The notes: generated by a model not told the origin, from the letters alone. A stretch of 64,000 nt of DNA from Candidatus Jettenia sp. AMX2 (GCA_030583665.1 CP129469.1:372001-436000), one strand, 5' to 3'. Counted from the stretch's first letter, positions 25,205-34,966 are shown. A program made the numbers and translations.

Positions 25205-26427
25205 AAACCTGCAGCTAATCCCAGAAATACGGTATTTTTTGAATATTCACGGGCTCCGGAATCTGAATCTGATTGTGAATACGTATATGTTAAGGTTCCT
25301 ATTAAATTTCTACTAATATCATATTTTACTGTAGTATTTGCCCCCCATAGCCTTCGTTCTGTATCTGTAGCAATAAAGGTGCCTTCACCATAAAAAAAAG
25401 ACAGGTTTCCCCCCAGCCTTCTTAGCATTCGTCTTGTCAGGGAAGCAGATACCCGCCAGTTGTTAAATATCTGTGCAAAGTATGGATTGGTTTCATATTT
25501 CTTGCTAAATAATAACATTGCACGAGTTCTTTCGTCTTTAACATAAGTTAATTGTGAGCGAACGAAGGGTTCGGTGAGATTCTCATCATCAAAAGAGTCA
25601 ATAATATCGACTCCGGTATTTACGTCTAAAAAAAGCTTTTTTGTGATATACTGCCTAATACCAGGGCCGATTGTATGGATGGTAGCATCGTTTTCCTTTT
25701 CAAATTGTACGATGGTAAAATCATACAAAAAGGAAAATATCGTGGCTGTTGGATGGTATGAATAAGACAGGCTAAAACCAGGCTTGTTTAAGAGCGAATT
25801 TGGCCTGTCAGTCCCGGAAAATTTGTTTGCTTCATTGGCATATTTTACAGCAAAAGAAACTTGTTTTGTGACGTCATTTGAGTACTGGATATTAAACCTG
25901 TTCCGGAAATATTCAAACCGTCCGGTTGTTCTGCCAAATTGTTGCGAGAAATAACCCTCATCTTCAGATGAAGGTGCTTCGAAGTGTGTAAAGACATTGT
26001 TCAGGCTTAGGCGGTGACGTTTTGAAAACTCATTTTTGAAATTAAAAATTATATCTTGTGTTATGTTGTTAAAATTGCTGTTTCTGGCAAATAGCTGCTG
26101 GGTTATGTTGCCGGTAAGATCGAATGTCCTTTTTTTCCCTTCGTATTTTGCACCGATCCCGAGCCGTAATTTCGTTATGAAATCTTCCCGTTTATCTTCT
26201 TTTGAAAAAGTGGTATTATCATCGTAGGTTTCTCCTATTGACACCTCGGTAATCCCCATTTTGAACCCCCGGTAATCATAAGAAAGAGCACCAAGGAATC
26301 GTGTGATGGTGAGGTCTACCCTGTCACTATCGAAGGCATACGCGCTTGTGTAGGTAGTGATGAAGATAACTACCCAAAAGCCTGCGGCTGATAGTATTAT
26401 GAATAAATATCTTGACAGTTTATTCAC
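25201..26427 (-). CDS. Outer-membrane beta-barrel protein, exosortase/EPS-associated type
   Basis: The 408-residue protein starts at GTG (AGGATTAAG upstream), has a signal peptide (LFIILSAAGFWVVIFITTYTSA region) and is rich in alternating amphipathic strands with aromatic girdles (for example RLSLNNVFTHFEAPS, NRFNIQYSNDVTKQVSFAVKYA). It ends in a typical C-terminal strand VFLGLAAGF with terminal phenylalanine, the signal for BAM insertion. It resembles the barrels found next to exosortase loci, and lies upstream of the PilZ-exosortase group on the same strand. A polysaccharide-export role is inference. Confidence 0.75.
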   Translation of the reverse strand: MNKLSRYLFIILSAAGFWVVIFITTYTSAYAFDSDRVDLTITRFLGALSYDYRGFKMGITEVSIGETYDDNTTFSKEDKREDFITKLRLGIGAKYEGKKRTFDLTGNITQQLFARNSNFNNITQDIIFNFKNEFSKRHRLSLNNVFTHFEAPSSEDEGYFSQQFGRTTGRFEYFRNRFNIQYSNDVTKQVSFAVKYANEANKFSGTDRPNSLLNKPGFSLSYSYHPTATIFSFLYDFTIVQFEKENDATIHTIGPGIRQYITKKLFLDVNTGVDIIDSFDDENLTEPFVRSQLTYVKDERTRAMLLFSKKYETNPYFAQIFNNWRVSASLTRRMLRRLGGNLSFFYGEGTFIATDTERRLWGANTTVKYDISRNLIGTLTYTYSQSDSDSGAREYSKNTVFLGLAAGF

Positions 26428-26980
26428 CTTAATCCTGTATACTTATGAAATATTCGTGTTGTATCCAAAGCTTTTGTTCGACATTTAAAACATCATCCTC
26501 TTGTTCATCAACTATAACGGTTGAACCTAAAAATTGCATGACATGATATAAACAAGCAAATCAAACCGTCTGCTTGTTAAATATCTGTTTGGATTATACA
26601 AAACAAAATCAGATTTGCAATTGTAAAATTCAAATAAATTTTTCTACGCTGTTTATTGGCATCTCTGTTTTTGGTGCCTTTTTTGCCCGTTTTGAAAAAG
26701 GGATTGTAACTGAAAATCCGGGGAAAAAATAGCCATGGTAAACCTGTTTGGCTTTTTATTGTAATTTATTACCTGACAAAACCAAAATGTATTGATATTA
26801 TTAATCGATTATGTTATTGATATTGAAAATACTAAAAATTAAATTCTTTCATACTCCTGGATTCGTAAAAACAGCCAAAATATGTAGGTGTCCATGTAGA
26901 AGAGGTTTTTTGTTCTTTTTTGGATAAATCACCAGGCTTTCAAGATTTTTTCGCTTTTACAAATTTTGTTGGGTTTTGGA
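26428..26980. other. AT-rich divergent intergenic region
   Basis: This 553-base region separates the divergent barrel and LuxR-type genes. It is very AT-rich. The only element I can support is a sigma-54-like motif at 26672-26687, listed separately. No RNA gene or conserved ORF is apparent. Confidence 0.5.
26672..26687 (+). promoter_or_regulatory. Candidate sigma-54 promoter before the LuxR-kinase-activator group
   Basis: TTGGTGCCTTTTTTGCC has GG and GC exactly ten bases apart with a good TTGC -12 element. The start would be near 26698, about 280 bases before the LuxR-type gene, whose operon includes a sigma-54 activator that could act on it. One of many possible sites in AT-rich DNA, so moderate to low confidence. 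Confidence 0.35.
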
Positions 26981-27577
26981 ATGAATAACAATTTCGTTGA
27001 AAATAATTACGAAAACCTGCCTCCTGTAGCCTGTATTTTCTACCGTCCAAAAACAAAATATGCGAAGGAATCCCTTTCTTACAGTGAAGAAGTATTGAAT
27101 ATTATTTCTTTTTCATTAAATCCCGGGAAACACACCAAAGTATCTTCCTCTAATATTATTACACTTTGTTTAAAATGGACAAATTTGCTGGACGAAAGGC
27201 TAAAAAAGCCTGAAAACAAGAATAAACCTGTGCCTGTAGCAGATTTTATCGATATATTGCAGAGTAATAAGAGACGTTATACTGTTCGGGGAGTTATTAT
27301 GTCATGCGACAAAGAAGGAGAAAAACAGTATTTGTTCATATTAGAAAGGTTATGTAATGACAATGTAAATCTCCAGAAAGCTTTACGTCAATGGAAGTTG
27401 AGTCCACGGGAACAGGAAATAGTAATGTTGCTCATCGATGACCGTTGTAATAAGGAGATCGCCAAATCTCTTAATCTGAGTATAAATACGGTAAAAGGAT
27501 ATTTAAAACTTTTAATGTTGAAACTTGGGGTCAGCAGCAGGGCTGGGATTATCGGGCGCATTCTCTTTGGTAAGTGA
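26981..27577 (+). CDS. LuxR-family transcriptional regulator
   Basis: The protein of 198 residues has an unassigned N-terminal domain and a C-terminal LuxR/GerE helix-turn-helix: LSPREQEIVMLLIDDRCNKE then IAKSLNLSINTVKGYLKLLM and LGVSSRAGII. It has no receiver domain, so the signal is not a standard phospho-relay. ATG 26981 is chosen; an earlier in-frame TTG is possible. It lies 68 bases before a PAS kinase gene and a sigma-54 activator on the same strand. Confidence 0.85.
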   Translation: MNNNFVENNYENLPPVACIFYRPKTKYAKESLSYSEEVLNIISFSLNPGKHTKVSSSNIITLCLKWTNLLDERLKKPENKNKPVPVADFIDILQSNKRRYTVRGVIMSCDKEGEKQYLFILERLCNDNVNLQKALRQWKLSPREQEIVMLLIDDRCNKEIAKSLNLSINTVKGYLKLLMLKLGVSSRAGIIGRILFGK

Positions 27578-27645
27578 TGAATTATATTATTATGGTTATC
27601 CGCAGTTATTTTTAAAATACCTTCAGAATAAAGAGATAAGGAGAC

Positions 27646-28785
27646 ATGATGGAGGTATCTGAAAAATTTTTACAAACGGCCCTGGATGGCATTCATGATT
27701 GTATCAACATTATTGATAAAAATTTTCAGATTATTTTTGTGAATGAAGCTGCAAGTAAGATAGGCGGAAAAAATCGGTTATCAATGTTGGGAAATAAATG
27801 CCATAGAGAATTGTGGGGAAAAAGTTCCCCCTGTGAGACATGTGTAACGGGAAAGGTCTTTGAGACAGGCAGGCTTCAGCAGACAATTGTGTGGGAAACA
27901 GGGGTTGACGGGAAAAGGTATTGTATGGAGCATTCTGTATTTCCTATTGCAAACAAAGAAGGTAGCATAGAATATGCTGTCGAGATTTTCAGGGATATTA
28001 CAGAAAGAAGATTGCTGGAGGAAGAACGGGAGCAGCAACGATTGGAATTAGGCAAAAGGATACGTGAACTCCGGCATGCTTATGAAGAACTGGATTCCCT
28101 GCAAAATCAGCTTTTACAGACTGAGAAAATGGCTTCTATCGGCCTTCTTGCATCAAGCCTTGCTCATGAGCTGGATACGCCCCTTGCAACAATCTCAGGC
28201 TATTGTGAACTGTTACTGGAGGGCAATTGCGATGAAAAATTGTCAGGGCGCATCAGAACGATTTCTGAACAGATACAAAAGTGTCAGAAAACCATTCGAA
28301 ACTTGCTGGATTTTTCAAGAAAGTCTGACTGCGAAAGAAAATTGTGTAATATTCATCAGCTCATCAATAATACCCTGTCGTTAGTAGAACATCGTTTGAT
28401 AATCCGCAAAATACAAGTCCATAAAAAATTTAGTGATCAGGTACCGCCTCTACAGGTAGACGGGAATCAAATTCAGCAGGTGATTTTAAATCTTATCAAT
28501 AATGCAGTAGATGCCTTGCCCAGAGGGGGAGATATTTTTATAGAAACGGGGGTAAATACTGAATCAGGGTTTATCGTTATTGTTTTTGAAGATAACGGTA
28601 TTGGTATAGCAAGCGAAGACAAAGAACATGTCTTTGTGCCTTTTTTTACAACGAAAGAGCCTGGCAGGGGAACGGGGCTAGGTTTGTCGATTTGTAATAG
28701 TATAATTTCAGCACACCATGGGAAAATAACCATGGAGAGCAAATTGGGCAATGGCACAAAATTTATTATATCTTTGCCGGTATGA
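27646..28785 (+). CDS. PAS-domain histidine kinase, cytoplasmic
   Basis: The 379-residue kinase has an N-terminal PAS domain (ALDGIHDCINIIDKNFQIIFVN) ending with DITERRLLEEE, a short coiled coil, a HisKA domain with His174 in LAHELDTPLATI, and an HATPase with N box (NLINNAVDALP), G1 (DNGIGI) and G2 (GTGLGLSI). There is no membrane segment. The PAS contains CHRELWGKSSPCETC, a CxxC-rich stretch that could bind a metal or sense redox. AAGGAG precedes the ATG. The next gene, 28 bases on, is the likely partner. Confidence 0.93.
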   Translation: MMEVSEKFLQTALDGIHDCINIIDKNFQIIFVNEAASKIGGKNRLSMLGNKCHRELWGKSSPCETCVTGKVFETGRLQQTIVWETGVDGKRYCMEHSVFPIANKEGSIEYAVEIFRDITERRLLEEEREQQRLELGKRIRELRHAYEELDSLQNQLLQTEKMASIGLLASSLAHELDTPLATISGYCELLLEGNCDEKLSGRIRTISEQIQKCQKTIRNLLDFSRKSDCERKLCNIHQLINNTLSLVEHRLIIRKIQVHKKFSDQVPPLQVDGNQIQQVILNLINNAVDALPRGGDIFIETGVNTESGFIVIVFEDNGIGIASEDKEHVFVPFFTTKEPGRGTGLGLSICNSIISAHHGKITMESKLGNGTKFIISLPV

Positions 28786-28813
28786 ATAACGTTTTGCCTG
28801 AAGGATTACAGTT

Positions 28814-30172
28814 TTGAAAAAAATACTGATTGTAGATGATGATATAGCAATGGGAGAAATGTGCAGGGAACTCCTTGAAAGCAAGAGATATGCGGCTGAT
28901 GTTGTTTCAAGCAGCAGGGAAGCTATTGAGAAGTTGAAAACGAATGGAGTGTATTCCATTATCCTTACCGATCTGGTTATGCCTGACATGGATGGCATAG
29001 AGGTTCTTAAAAAGGCCAAACAGCTGAATCCGCAGATAGATGTTGTTGTAATGACAAGCTATGGCACTGTTACGAATGCTGTGGAAGCCATGAAGCTTGG
29101 AGCTGCTGATTACATCACAAAACCATTTAAACGTGATGAACTTGTTATTATCATAGAAAAAATACTGCGAATGCAGCGTCTTGAAGGGGAAGTGGACAGA
29201 TTACGCCTTGAGCTTGGGGAAAAATATACATTTGCAAATATTGTCGGTGAAAGCCAGAAGATGAAAAAAATTTATGAAATCATATCAAATGTATCGGGTA
29301 CAGAGGCTAATATTCTGATTCAGGGGGAAACAGGCACAGGGAAGGAACTGGTGGCAAGGGCTGTCCATTACAACAGCGAGCGCAAAGATCGCCCGTTCGT
29401 TAAGGTTGATTGTGCGGCTTTGGCAGAAACACTGTTGGAGAGCGAACTTTTTGGCCATGAGAAAGGGGCTTTTACCGGTGCAACGAAAGACCGTACCGGC
29501 CGCTTCAGAATGGCAGACCATGGTACAATATTCCTGGATGAAATCGGTAATATTCCTCTCCCGATCCAGGCAAAGTTGCTTCGTGTTCTCCAGGACGGTG
29601 AATTTGAATCCGTGGGAAGTGATCATCCCGTGAAAGTGGACGTACGTATCGTTGCGGCAACGAACGCTGATCTTGAGGACCGTGTTGACAAATGCCTTTT
29701 TCGCAGGGATCTTTTCTACCGGCTTAATGTTATCCGTATTTTTCTTCCCGCATTAAGGGAGCGTATAGATGACATACCCATGCTTGTCTCACATTTTTTG
29801 TCTATTCATAATAAAAAGAACAGAAAAACAGTAAAGGGTATTTCTACCGAGGCACTGAACAAACTTATGTCATATAACTGGCCGGGAAACGTAAGAGAAC
29901 TAGAGAACGTTATTGAACGTGCCGTAATTCTTTGTAAAAAGGATATGATAGAGTCTGCAGATATTCCTCTGTATCAGGAGAAAACGCATCTCCACCAGGA
30001 CTTGTCTGGGAAGCCGCTCCAGGCGCTAATGAATCAGGCAGAACGCCAGATTATTATTAATACTATGGAACTGGCACAAGCAGATAAGGAAAAAGCTGCT
30101 AAAATACTCCAGATTTCCAGGGCCAGTCTTTATAACAAGATTAAAAAATACAAGCTTACTGAACTGCTATAA
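28814..30172 (+). CDS. NtrC-family sigma-54-dependent response regulator
   Basis: The 452-residue activator starts at TTG with AAGGA upstream. It has a receiver domain (Asp53 in LTDLVMPDMDG, Lys103 in TKPF), an AAA+ domain with GETGTGKE, the GAFTGA loop and normal Walker B IFLDEIGN, and a Fis-type helix-turn-helix (AAKILQISRASLYNKIKKY). It pairs with the upstream PAS kinase. Target genes are unknown; a sigma-54-like motif lies at the head of this group, and the system could also act elsewhere. Confidence 0.94.
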   Translation: MKKILIVDDDIAMGEMCRELLESKRYAADVVSSSREAIEKLKTNGVYSIILTDLVMPDMDGIEVLKKAKQLNPQIDVVVMTSYGTVTNAVEAMKLGAADYITKPFKRDELVIIIEKILRMQRLEGEVDRLRLELGEKYTFANIVGESQKMKKIYEIISNVSGTEANILIQGETGTGKELVARAVHYNSERKDRPFVKVDCAALAETLLESELFGHEKGAFTGATKDRTGRFRMADHGTIFLDEIGNIPLPIQAKLLRVLQDGEFESVGSDHPVKVDVRIVAATNADLEDRVDKCLFRRDLFYRLNVIRIFLPALRERIDDIPMLVSHFLSIHNKKNRKTVKGISTEALNKLMSYNWPGNVRELENVIERAVILCKKDMIESADIPLYQEKTHLHQDLSGKPLQALMNQAERQIIINTMELAQADKEKAAKILQISRASLYNKIKKYKLTELL

Positions 30173-30197
30173 GCCTTTAAAATTAACCAAATTATCC

Positions 30198-30824
30198 ATG
30201 GAATATTTACCTGCTTTTTACCCGATAAACTGGTATAATTTTCTCCTTGCCTTTATACCAATCTTTGTTGCAATTGACGTTATAGGGTTATTGCCTATCT
30301 TTATATCATTTATAGAAGGCATAGAAAAACCTGTCAAAATAAAAATCATCAACCAATCCCTCTTAACTGCCTTTTCGGTCAGTGTTGGTTTTATTGTCGT
30401 TGGTAAGTTTGTTTTTGCAGTATTGGGGATTGAAATATATGATTTTAAAATGGCGGGGGGGTTACTGCTTCTTGTATTTGCCATCTATGACCTGCTTTTT
30501 TCAGAAAAAGGAAAAAGAACAGTAACTTCGGCAATAGGGGTCGTTCCTTTGGGGATTCCACTGGTTGTGGGGCCGGCTGTGCTGACCACACTCATTATTA
30601 CCATAAATGCCTACGGTTATGTTCCTACAATTTTCTCACTCATAGTAAATCTTTTTATTGTATGGATGGTATTAATGAATTCTGATTTTATCTACCGGCT
30701 TATGGGTGAAGGCGGTTCTCGGGCCTTTGCGAAGATTGCCTCTTTGTTACTGGCATCAATAGCTGTAATGATGATCCGGAGAGGGATTGTAGATATGGTT
30801 ATGTATATTAAAAATTCTCCATAA
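30198..30824 (+). CDS. marC: MarC-family integral membrane protein
   Basis: The 208-residue protein has six predicted membrane helices and the MarC family pattern: FIPIFVAIDVIGLLPIFISF at the N-terminus and the central VVPLGIPLVVGPAVLTTLI with conserved P-x-G-P. Despite the name, MarC members have no proven role in antibiotic resistance; transport function is unknown. It follows the response regulator by 25 bases. An imperfect GGATA...TATCC hairpin about 25-65 bases downstream may terminate transcription. Confidence 0.9.
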   Translation: MEYLPAFYPINWYNFLLAFIPIFVAIDVIGLLPIFISFIEGIEKPVKIKIINQSLLTAFSVSVGFIVVGKFVFAVLGIEIYDFKMAGGLLLLVFAIYDLLFSEKGKRTVTSAIGVVPLGIPLVVGPAVLTTLIITINAYGYVPTIFSLIVNLFIVWMVLMNSDFIYRLMGEGGSRAFAKIASLLLASIAVMMIRRGIVDMVMYIKNSP

Positions 30825-31096
30825 CTGTATTTTTGAAAAAGCAGTGAATGGATAGCATTACCGGCTGGCACTTTCTGGTATGTTATCCTTTCAGAGTTAT
30901 TTGGTTATAACTATAATCAAAATCTATCACCTTTCCAGGATTATTTCAATAGTTATTCATTGGAATATATCTTAATTTTGGAAGAGATATGCAGGTTTCT
31001 TACAAAACTGTTATAAAGTTTATTCGTTTGACTTCGTTGGTGATCCTGCATTACAATAATGAAATTATATTTGGATTTTTTTAGAGGAGAAAATGA

Positions 31097-32086
31097 ATGT
31101 TGAGCAGATTTGCTAAGATGGCAGGAATAGCATTGGGATTGATGGTATGTGTTCAGGTGTATGCTTTTACTGCGGAGACAGGTGCAGCAGAGTTACACAC
31201 GGTGGCAGTAAAGGATGCAGTACAAGAAACAGGCAAAGGCAAGGTTTTAGCTACTGTGAATGGTGAGAATGTTACTCAGGACGAGGTAAACAAAATACTT
31301 AACAGGTTCGCAGGCCGGATAGAAAAGGAGCAGATTCCTTTAGTAACAAAACAAATAGTTGAAAGTCTTGTTACACAAAAGTTGATTATGCAGTTTATAA
31401 GAGATAAAAAGGTTGAAGCAAGCCAAGCCGAAGTAGAAGAGGAACTAAACAGGGTAAGAAACGATGCGCTGGCTAATCCGGAATTGCAGGGGCAAACTTT
31501 GGAGGAAGTACTCGAATCCCATGGCGGCAGTGTTGAAGATTTAAGGAGGGATATCACTATATCTCTTTCTTTGGAAAAATATCTTGAGCAGGACCTGAAT
31601 GACCAGAAAATAAAGGCATATTTTGACAAAAACAAAGCCGCCTATGATGGCAGTGAAGTAAAGGCAAGCCATATTCTGGTAAACACACAAAGAATGGTAA
31701 CGGAAAAGGAATTGGCTCAGGCAAAGGAAAAGATTAAAAAGGCAAAGGCGGAGGTGGATGCAGGAAAAGATTTTGCGGAAGTTGCAAGACAATACTCTGA
31801 TTGTCCCTCCAGAGAGCAGGGTGGTGATCTGGGATTTTTTGAACGGAGGGGGAGAATGGTTGAGCCTTTTGCTGCCGCCGCATTTTCATTGAAGAAAGGA
31901 CAGATAAGTGATCCGATAGAAACACAATTCGGTTACCATATTATAAAGGTCACAGAAATAAAAAAAGGTCATGATATCAAGTTCGACGAGGTAAAACGTA
32001 ATGTCAAAGTCGATATGATGTCAGAAAGTCTCAATGTATTATTAAACGAGCTTAAGCAAAAGGCAAAAATAGAAATCAAGATATAA
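31097..32086 (+). CDS. Periplasmic parvulin-type peptidyl-prolyl isomerase (SurA/PrsA-like)
   Basis: The 329-residue protein has a signal peptide ([19 protein letters not shown]), a SurA-like N-terminal chaperone region ([18 protein letters not shown]) and a parvulin domain near residues 190-290 with [26 protein letters not shown], and [10 protein letters not shown]. Such proteins help fold secreted or outer-membrane proteins, here possibly anammoxosome proteins and porins. GAGGAGA lies before the ATG. It stands alone with a 270-base upstream region. Confidence 0.93.
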   Translation: MLSRFAKMAGIALGLMVCVQVYAFTAETGAAELHTVAVKDAVQETGKGKVLATVNGENVTQDEVNKILNRFAGRIEKEQIPLVTKQIVESLVTQKLIMQFIRDKKVEASQAEVEEELNRVRNDALANPELQGQTLEEVLESHGGSVEDLRRDITISLSLEKYLEQDLNDQKIKAYFDKNKAAYDGSEVKASHILVNTQRMVTEKELAQAKEKIKKAKAEVDAGKDFAEVARQYSDCPSREQGGDLGFFERRGRMVEPFAAAAFSLKKGQISDPIETQFGYHIIKVTEIKKGHDIKFDEVKRNVKVDMMSESLNVLLNELKQKAKIEIKI

Positions 32087-32219
32087 TTCTGTTGTACAGA
32101 ATTTTAAACGTGAAGGCACTTCTTTAATCCTGCTTGCGGAACTTTCGATATTCCAATGAAATTTACAGATTATCCAGGGTAATTTACAGATCAAGTTGAA
32201 AAAGGAGGTGTAAATTCAT

Positions 32220-32591
32220 ATGTCGGTGAAGGCAGTGAAAAAAAAAGTTACAAACAAAGTGGTGATAAGTTCCTTTTTCAAAACCATTTCCATTGATGGG
32301 AGGACGGAGCAGGTAACGGTGACAGTGAGGAGAACCCTTTTTTTTGATAATGAGGAAAGGTTCCCGTTTTTTATGATAAGGCGGATTGAAGTTGCCAGGG
32401 AGGCGCTTGATTCCGTGCCGGACAACTATATAAGATACGTGGTATTCCTGCACTTAACTGATGGAAGAAATATAATAGTCGATGAAGTTGGCGAATCATC
32501 CGTCCGTGGTGGTTTAAGAGAAATGAAAAACCTTGGGAAAAAGATTAGTGCAATTACAAGTAAAGAACTGAAATTATGTGAAGATTCGTGA
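32220..32591 (+). CDS. Conserved-looking hypothetical protein, 123 residues
   Basis: The ATG is preceded by a strong AAGGAGGTG site. The protein is soluble, with an N-terminal basic stretch (VKAVKKKVTNKVVIS) and alternating strands and helices; no known domain was recognised. Its last codons overlap a possible upstream start of the next frame, but the chosen start of that gene lies 58 bases downstream. It is the first of three genes ending with a radical SAM enzyme. Confidence 0.65.
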   Translation: MSVKAVKKKVTNKVVISSFFKTISIDGRTEQVTVTVRRTLFFDNEERFPFFMIRRIEVAREALDSVPDNYIRYVVFLHLTDGRNIIVDEVGESSVRGGLREMKNLGKKISAITSKELKLCEDS

Positions 32592-32649
32592 CCTTTTTTT
32601 ATCTTGCACTTCTTTGTGTCTGGCTTGTTCAGGCCAGGAGGATACTATT

Positions 32650-33219
32650 ATGGGGTATAAAGTGTTGTTTGCAATAATGATAGGTACAATAGTTTTAGGA
32701 ACGCCTGGATTGTCGAATGCATTCAATATTATTTTGACATCAGATCAGATACATGAAGCAAATAACTACGGCAGACAATATAAAGGGCCTGAAATTTTTT
32801 ATAGCGATGTGGTAAGACCAGCCTGTTTTGGTGATTTTCCGAAAGGGCCAGGTGGAGTTGTAATGAGTAAATATATTAATGTTGCTGTCACCTCGGCCAT
32901 GAAGGCATTGAAGGATGAAATTCTTACTGATGAGGAGATGCAGGAGATTCAGGATTCCACAGCCTTTAAGGTTGTTGTGAATATTACGGAAAATATTCAA
33001 TCACCGGAGGACGTTCAGATACTGCTCATCCAGGGGTCAAATAAAATGGTGCCCATGACGACTGAAGCTGGCATGAAGTATAAAGATAAAAGGCAGGATG
33101 TTATTGGCTTTTTCCCATACGACATGATAGATACTCATACAAGTACTACTACATCAATTATTGTTAATATAGGAGATGATCAAAAAGAATATAAAGTCGA
33201 TTTTTCAGAGATAAAATGA
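32650..33219 (+). CDS. Secreted protein of unknown function
   Basis: ATG 32650 follows AGGAGGATACTATT at good spacing and gives 189 residues with a clean signal peptide (YKVLFAIMIGTIVLGTPGLSNA). The mature part (FNIILTSDQIHEANNYGRQYKG onward) shows no known domain. Its stop overlaps the start of the radical SAM gene (ATGA), showing translational coupling; the two products may act together. Confidence 0.7.
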   Translation: MGYKVLFAIMIGTIVLGTPGLSNAFNIILTSDQIHEANNYGRQYKGPEIFYSDVVRPACFGDFPKGPGGVVMSKYINVAVTSAMKALKDEILTDEEMQEIQDSTAFKVVVNITENIQSPEDVQILLIQGSNKMVPMTTEAGMKYKDKRQDVIGFFPYDMIDTHTSTTTSIIVNIGDDQKEYKVDFSEIK

Positions 33220-34241
33220 TTAATGTTTCTTTTAAAAAAGAAAAGCCTGGTCCGGTAAGAACATTTAGGGATAAGTTATTTAATTACTCTTGTCATAAGA
33301 TTGGCAAGGAGAGAACGAAATTTATCTTTAAATTATATGATTTGGCAAGATTTGATTTTTTTGGCAAGCCAAAAGGTGCAATTGGAGCAATCGATATTAC
33401 TAACCGCTGCAACCTGCGTTGTAAACATTGCTATTTTTATGCACATGATTATGAGGAAAAATCAGAGCTTACCGATGACGAATGGATTGAAAAACTGGAG
33501 AGTTTAAAAGAGGAAAACTTCCCGTTCTACCAGTGTTCTTGGATTGGTGGCGAACCCTTACTGAGGAAGGAATTAATAGAATGCGGGATGAAATATTTCA
33601 GATCAAATCTGGTGGCTACCAATGGTACTATTGAACTTCCTGACTGGCCTGACGTAAATTTCTATATATCGGTAGATGGCAGAAAAGATACCCATGATGC
33701 TATCCGGGGAAGAGGTTGCCATGAAAAAATAAAGAATAATGCCAGGAGGCCGGAGTTAAAGATATTGGTATCGATGGTAATTAATACAATAAACTACCAT
33801 GATATTGAATACTTTATTGAAGAATGGAAAGATAACGGTGTGAAAGGATGTCTGTTTCAGATACACACTCCGGTAAGGGGGTTGAAGGACAATAATCTTT
33901 GGCCAGGCTGGGAATTACGTGATAAGATACTAGACAATCTTCTTAGATTAAAGGAAGAAAAATATGGTGATTTTATCGGTGTGCCTGCTCTTGTTTTGAA
34001 ACTTATGAAATCTGATAAGTGCAGGGAGATAACGCAGAATTGTATTTTCAGGGAGGTCGCGTTTTGTCTGGATCCCCAGGGAAAAATAAAAAAACCATGC
34101 ATGATGGGACCACAGGCAGATTGTTCACGATGCGGATGTGTTCTACCATTTCACATGTGGGCGCTTGATGACAAATGGTTGATGATAAGGGAACTTTTTC
34201 TGTCATTGAGACAGAAAGCTGGTAGAAAGGTTTTACCATAG
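33216..34241 (+). CDS. Radical SAM protein with C-terminal cysteine cluster
   Basis: The 341-residue enzyme carries CNLRCKHC (Cys65, Cys69, Cys72), binding the SAM-cleaving 4Fe-4S cluster, followed by the GGEPLL motif. The C-terminal region has eight or more cysteines (CREITQNC, AFCLDPQG, KPCMMG, CSRCGC), suggesting auxiliary clusters of SPASM or twitch type. Such enzymes modify peptides, proteins or small molecules; substrate unknown. Its start overlaps the stop of the secreted protein gene by four bases. It could modify that protein or a lipid, but this is speculation. Confidence 0.85.
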   Translation: MINVSFKKEKPGPVRTFRDKLFNYSCHKIGKERTKFIFKLYDLARFDFFGKPKGAIGAIDITNRCNLRCKHCYFYAHDYEEKSELTDDEWIEKLESLKEENFPFYQCSWIGGEPLLRKELIECGMKYFRSNLVATNGTIELPDWPDVNFYISVDGRKDTHDAIRGRGCHEKIKNNARRPELKILVSMVINTINYHDIEYFIEEWKDNGVKGCLFQIHTPVRGLKDNNLWPGWELRDKILDNLLRLKEEKYGDFIGVPALVLKLMKSDKCREITQNCIFREVAFCLDPQGKIKKPCMMGPQADCSRCGCVLPFHMWALDDKWLMIRELFLSLRQKAGRKVLP

Positions 34242-34268
34242 GTTCATAGTATACCAGACAACCTCCTG

Positions 34269-34330
34269 AATCCCTCTTTGTTAAGGGGGACTTGAGAAAT
34301 TCCCCTTTAGTAAAGGGGGTTATGGGGTTG
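34269..34330. repeat. Intergenic palindromic repeat, REP-like
   Basis: The stretch holds TCCCTCTTTGTTAAGGGGG and CCCCTTTAGTAAAGGGGG, i.e. paired CCCCTTT/AAAGGGG palindromes typical of dispersed intergenic repeats. It lies between the radical SAM and cobalamin genes. Copy number elsewhere cannot be judged from this window. Confidence 0.5.
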
Positions 34331-34385
34331 TTTTAAAATGAAAAAGTCGCTGCTGAAGGCAGCATAATCTAAAAAATTAGCAAGC

Positions 34386-34931
34386 ATGGAGAGCGGTCTC
34401 ATAATCGTAAATACTGGTGAAGGGAAGGGCAAGACTACCGCTGCTTTAGGTCTTGGTTTACGGGCTGTTGGGCATGGCATGAAAGTGCTTATGCTTCAAT
34501 TTATCAAAGGGTCATGGCATACAGGCGAACTTGATGCAGTAAAGCGGCTGGAACCGGATTTCAGGATTGTTCAATTAGGTCAGGGATTTATCAGAAAAGT
34601 ACGTAAGGGTAGTTCCGGAAATTATTCCGGTACCCATCCAGATACCGGGAATGCCCAGATAGCATGGGATTATGCGAAACAGGAAATATTTACGGACCTT
34701 TATGATATAATTATTCTCGACGAGATTAACAATCTCATCGATTATGGCCTTTTGGACGTTGATGTTGTTATCACTGCATTACAAGAAAGGCCAGCAAGGC
34801 TGCACGTAATCCTTACCGGGCGTAATGCTCACTACAAGATTATTGAAATAGCCGATATAGTAACTGATATGCATGAGACTAAGCATTGTTATAAAGATGG
34901 CATTAAGGCCCAAAGAGGCATCGAATTTTAA
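34386..34931 (+). CDS. cobO: Cob(I)yrinic acid a,c-diamide adenosyltransferase
   Basis: The 181-residue enzyme attaches the adenosyl group to cob(I)alamin or its precursors. The CobA/BtuR family marks are the N-terminal P-loop NTGEGKGKTTAALGLGLRA, LQFIKGSWHTGELDA and ILDEINNLIDYGL. Anammox bacteria need corrinoids for their acetyl-CoA pathway, so this is expected. ThyX follows 35 bases downstream. Confidence 0.94.
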   Translation: MESGLIIVNTGEGKGKTTAALGLGLRAVGHGMKVLMLQFIKGSWHTGELDAVKRLEPDFRIVQLGQGFIRKVRKGSSGNYSGTHPDTGNAQIAWDYAKQEIFTDLYDIIILDEINNLIDYGLLDVDVVITALQERPARLHVILTGRNAHYKIIEIADIVTDMHETKHCYKDGIKAQRGIEF

Positions 34932-34966
34932 ACGAATCCCGAAGGAATTGTTATATACACAGCAGA

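Noticed and set aside
30866-30882. TGGCAC resembling a sigma-54 -24 element upstream of the parvulin gene
   Set aside because: The GC of the -12 element is missing at the required distance, and the motif lies in the loop of a GGATA...TATCC hairpin after marC.
34269-34330. CRISPR-like repeats
   Set aside because: Only paired CCCCTTT/AAAGGGG palindromes without regular spacers; no cas genes or arrays anywhere in the window.
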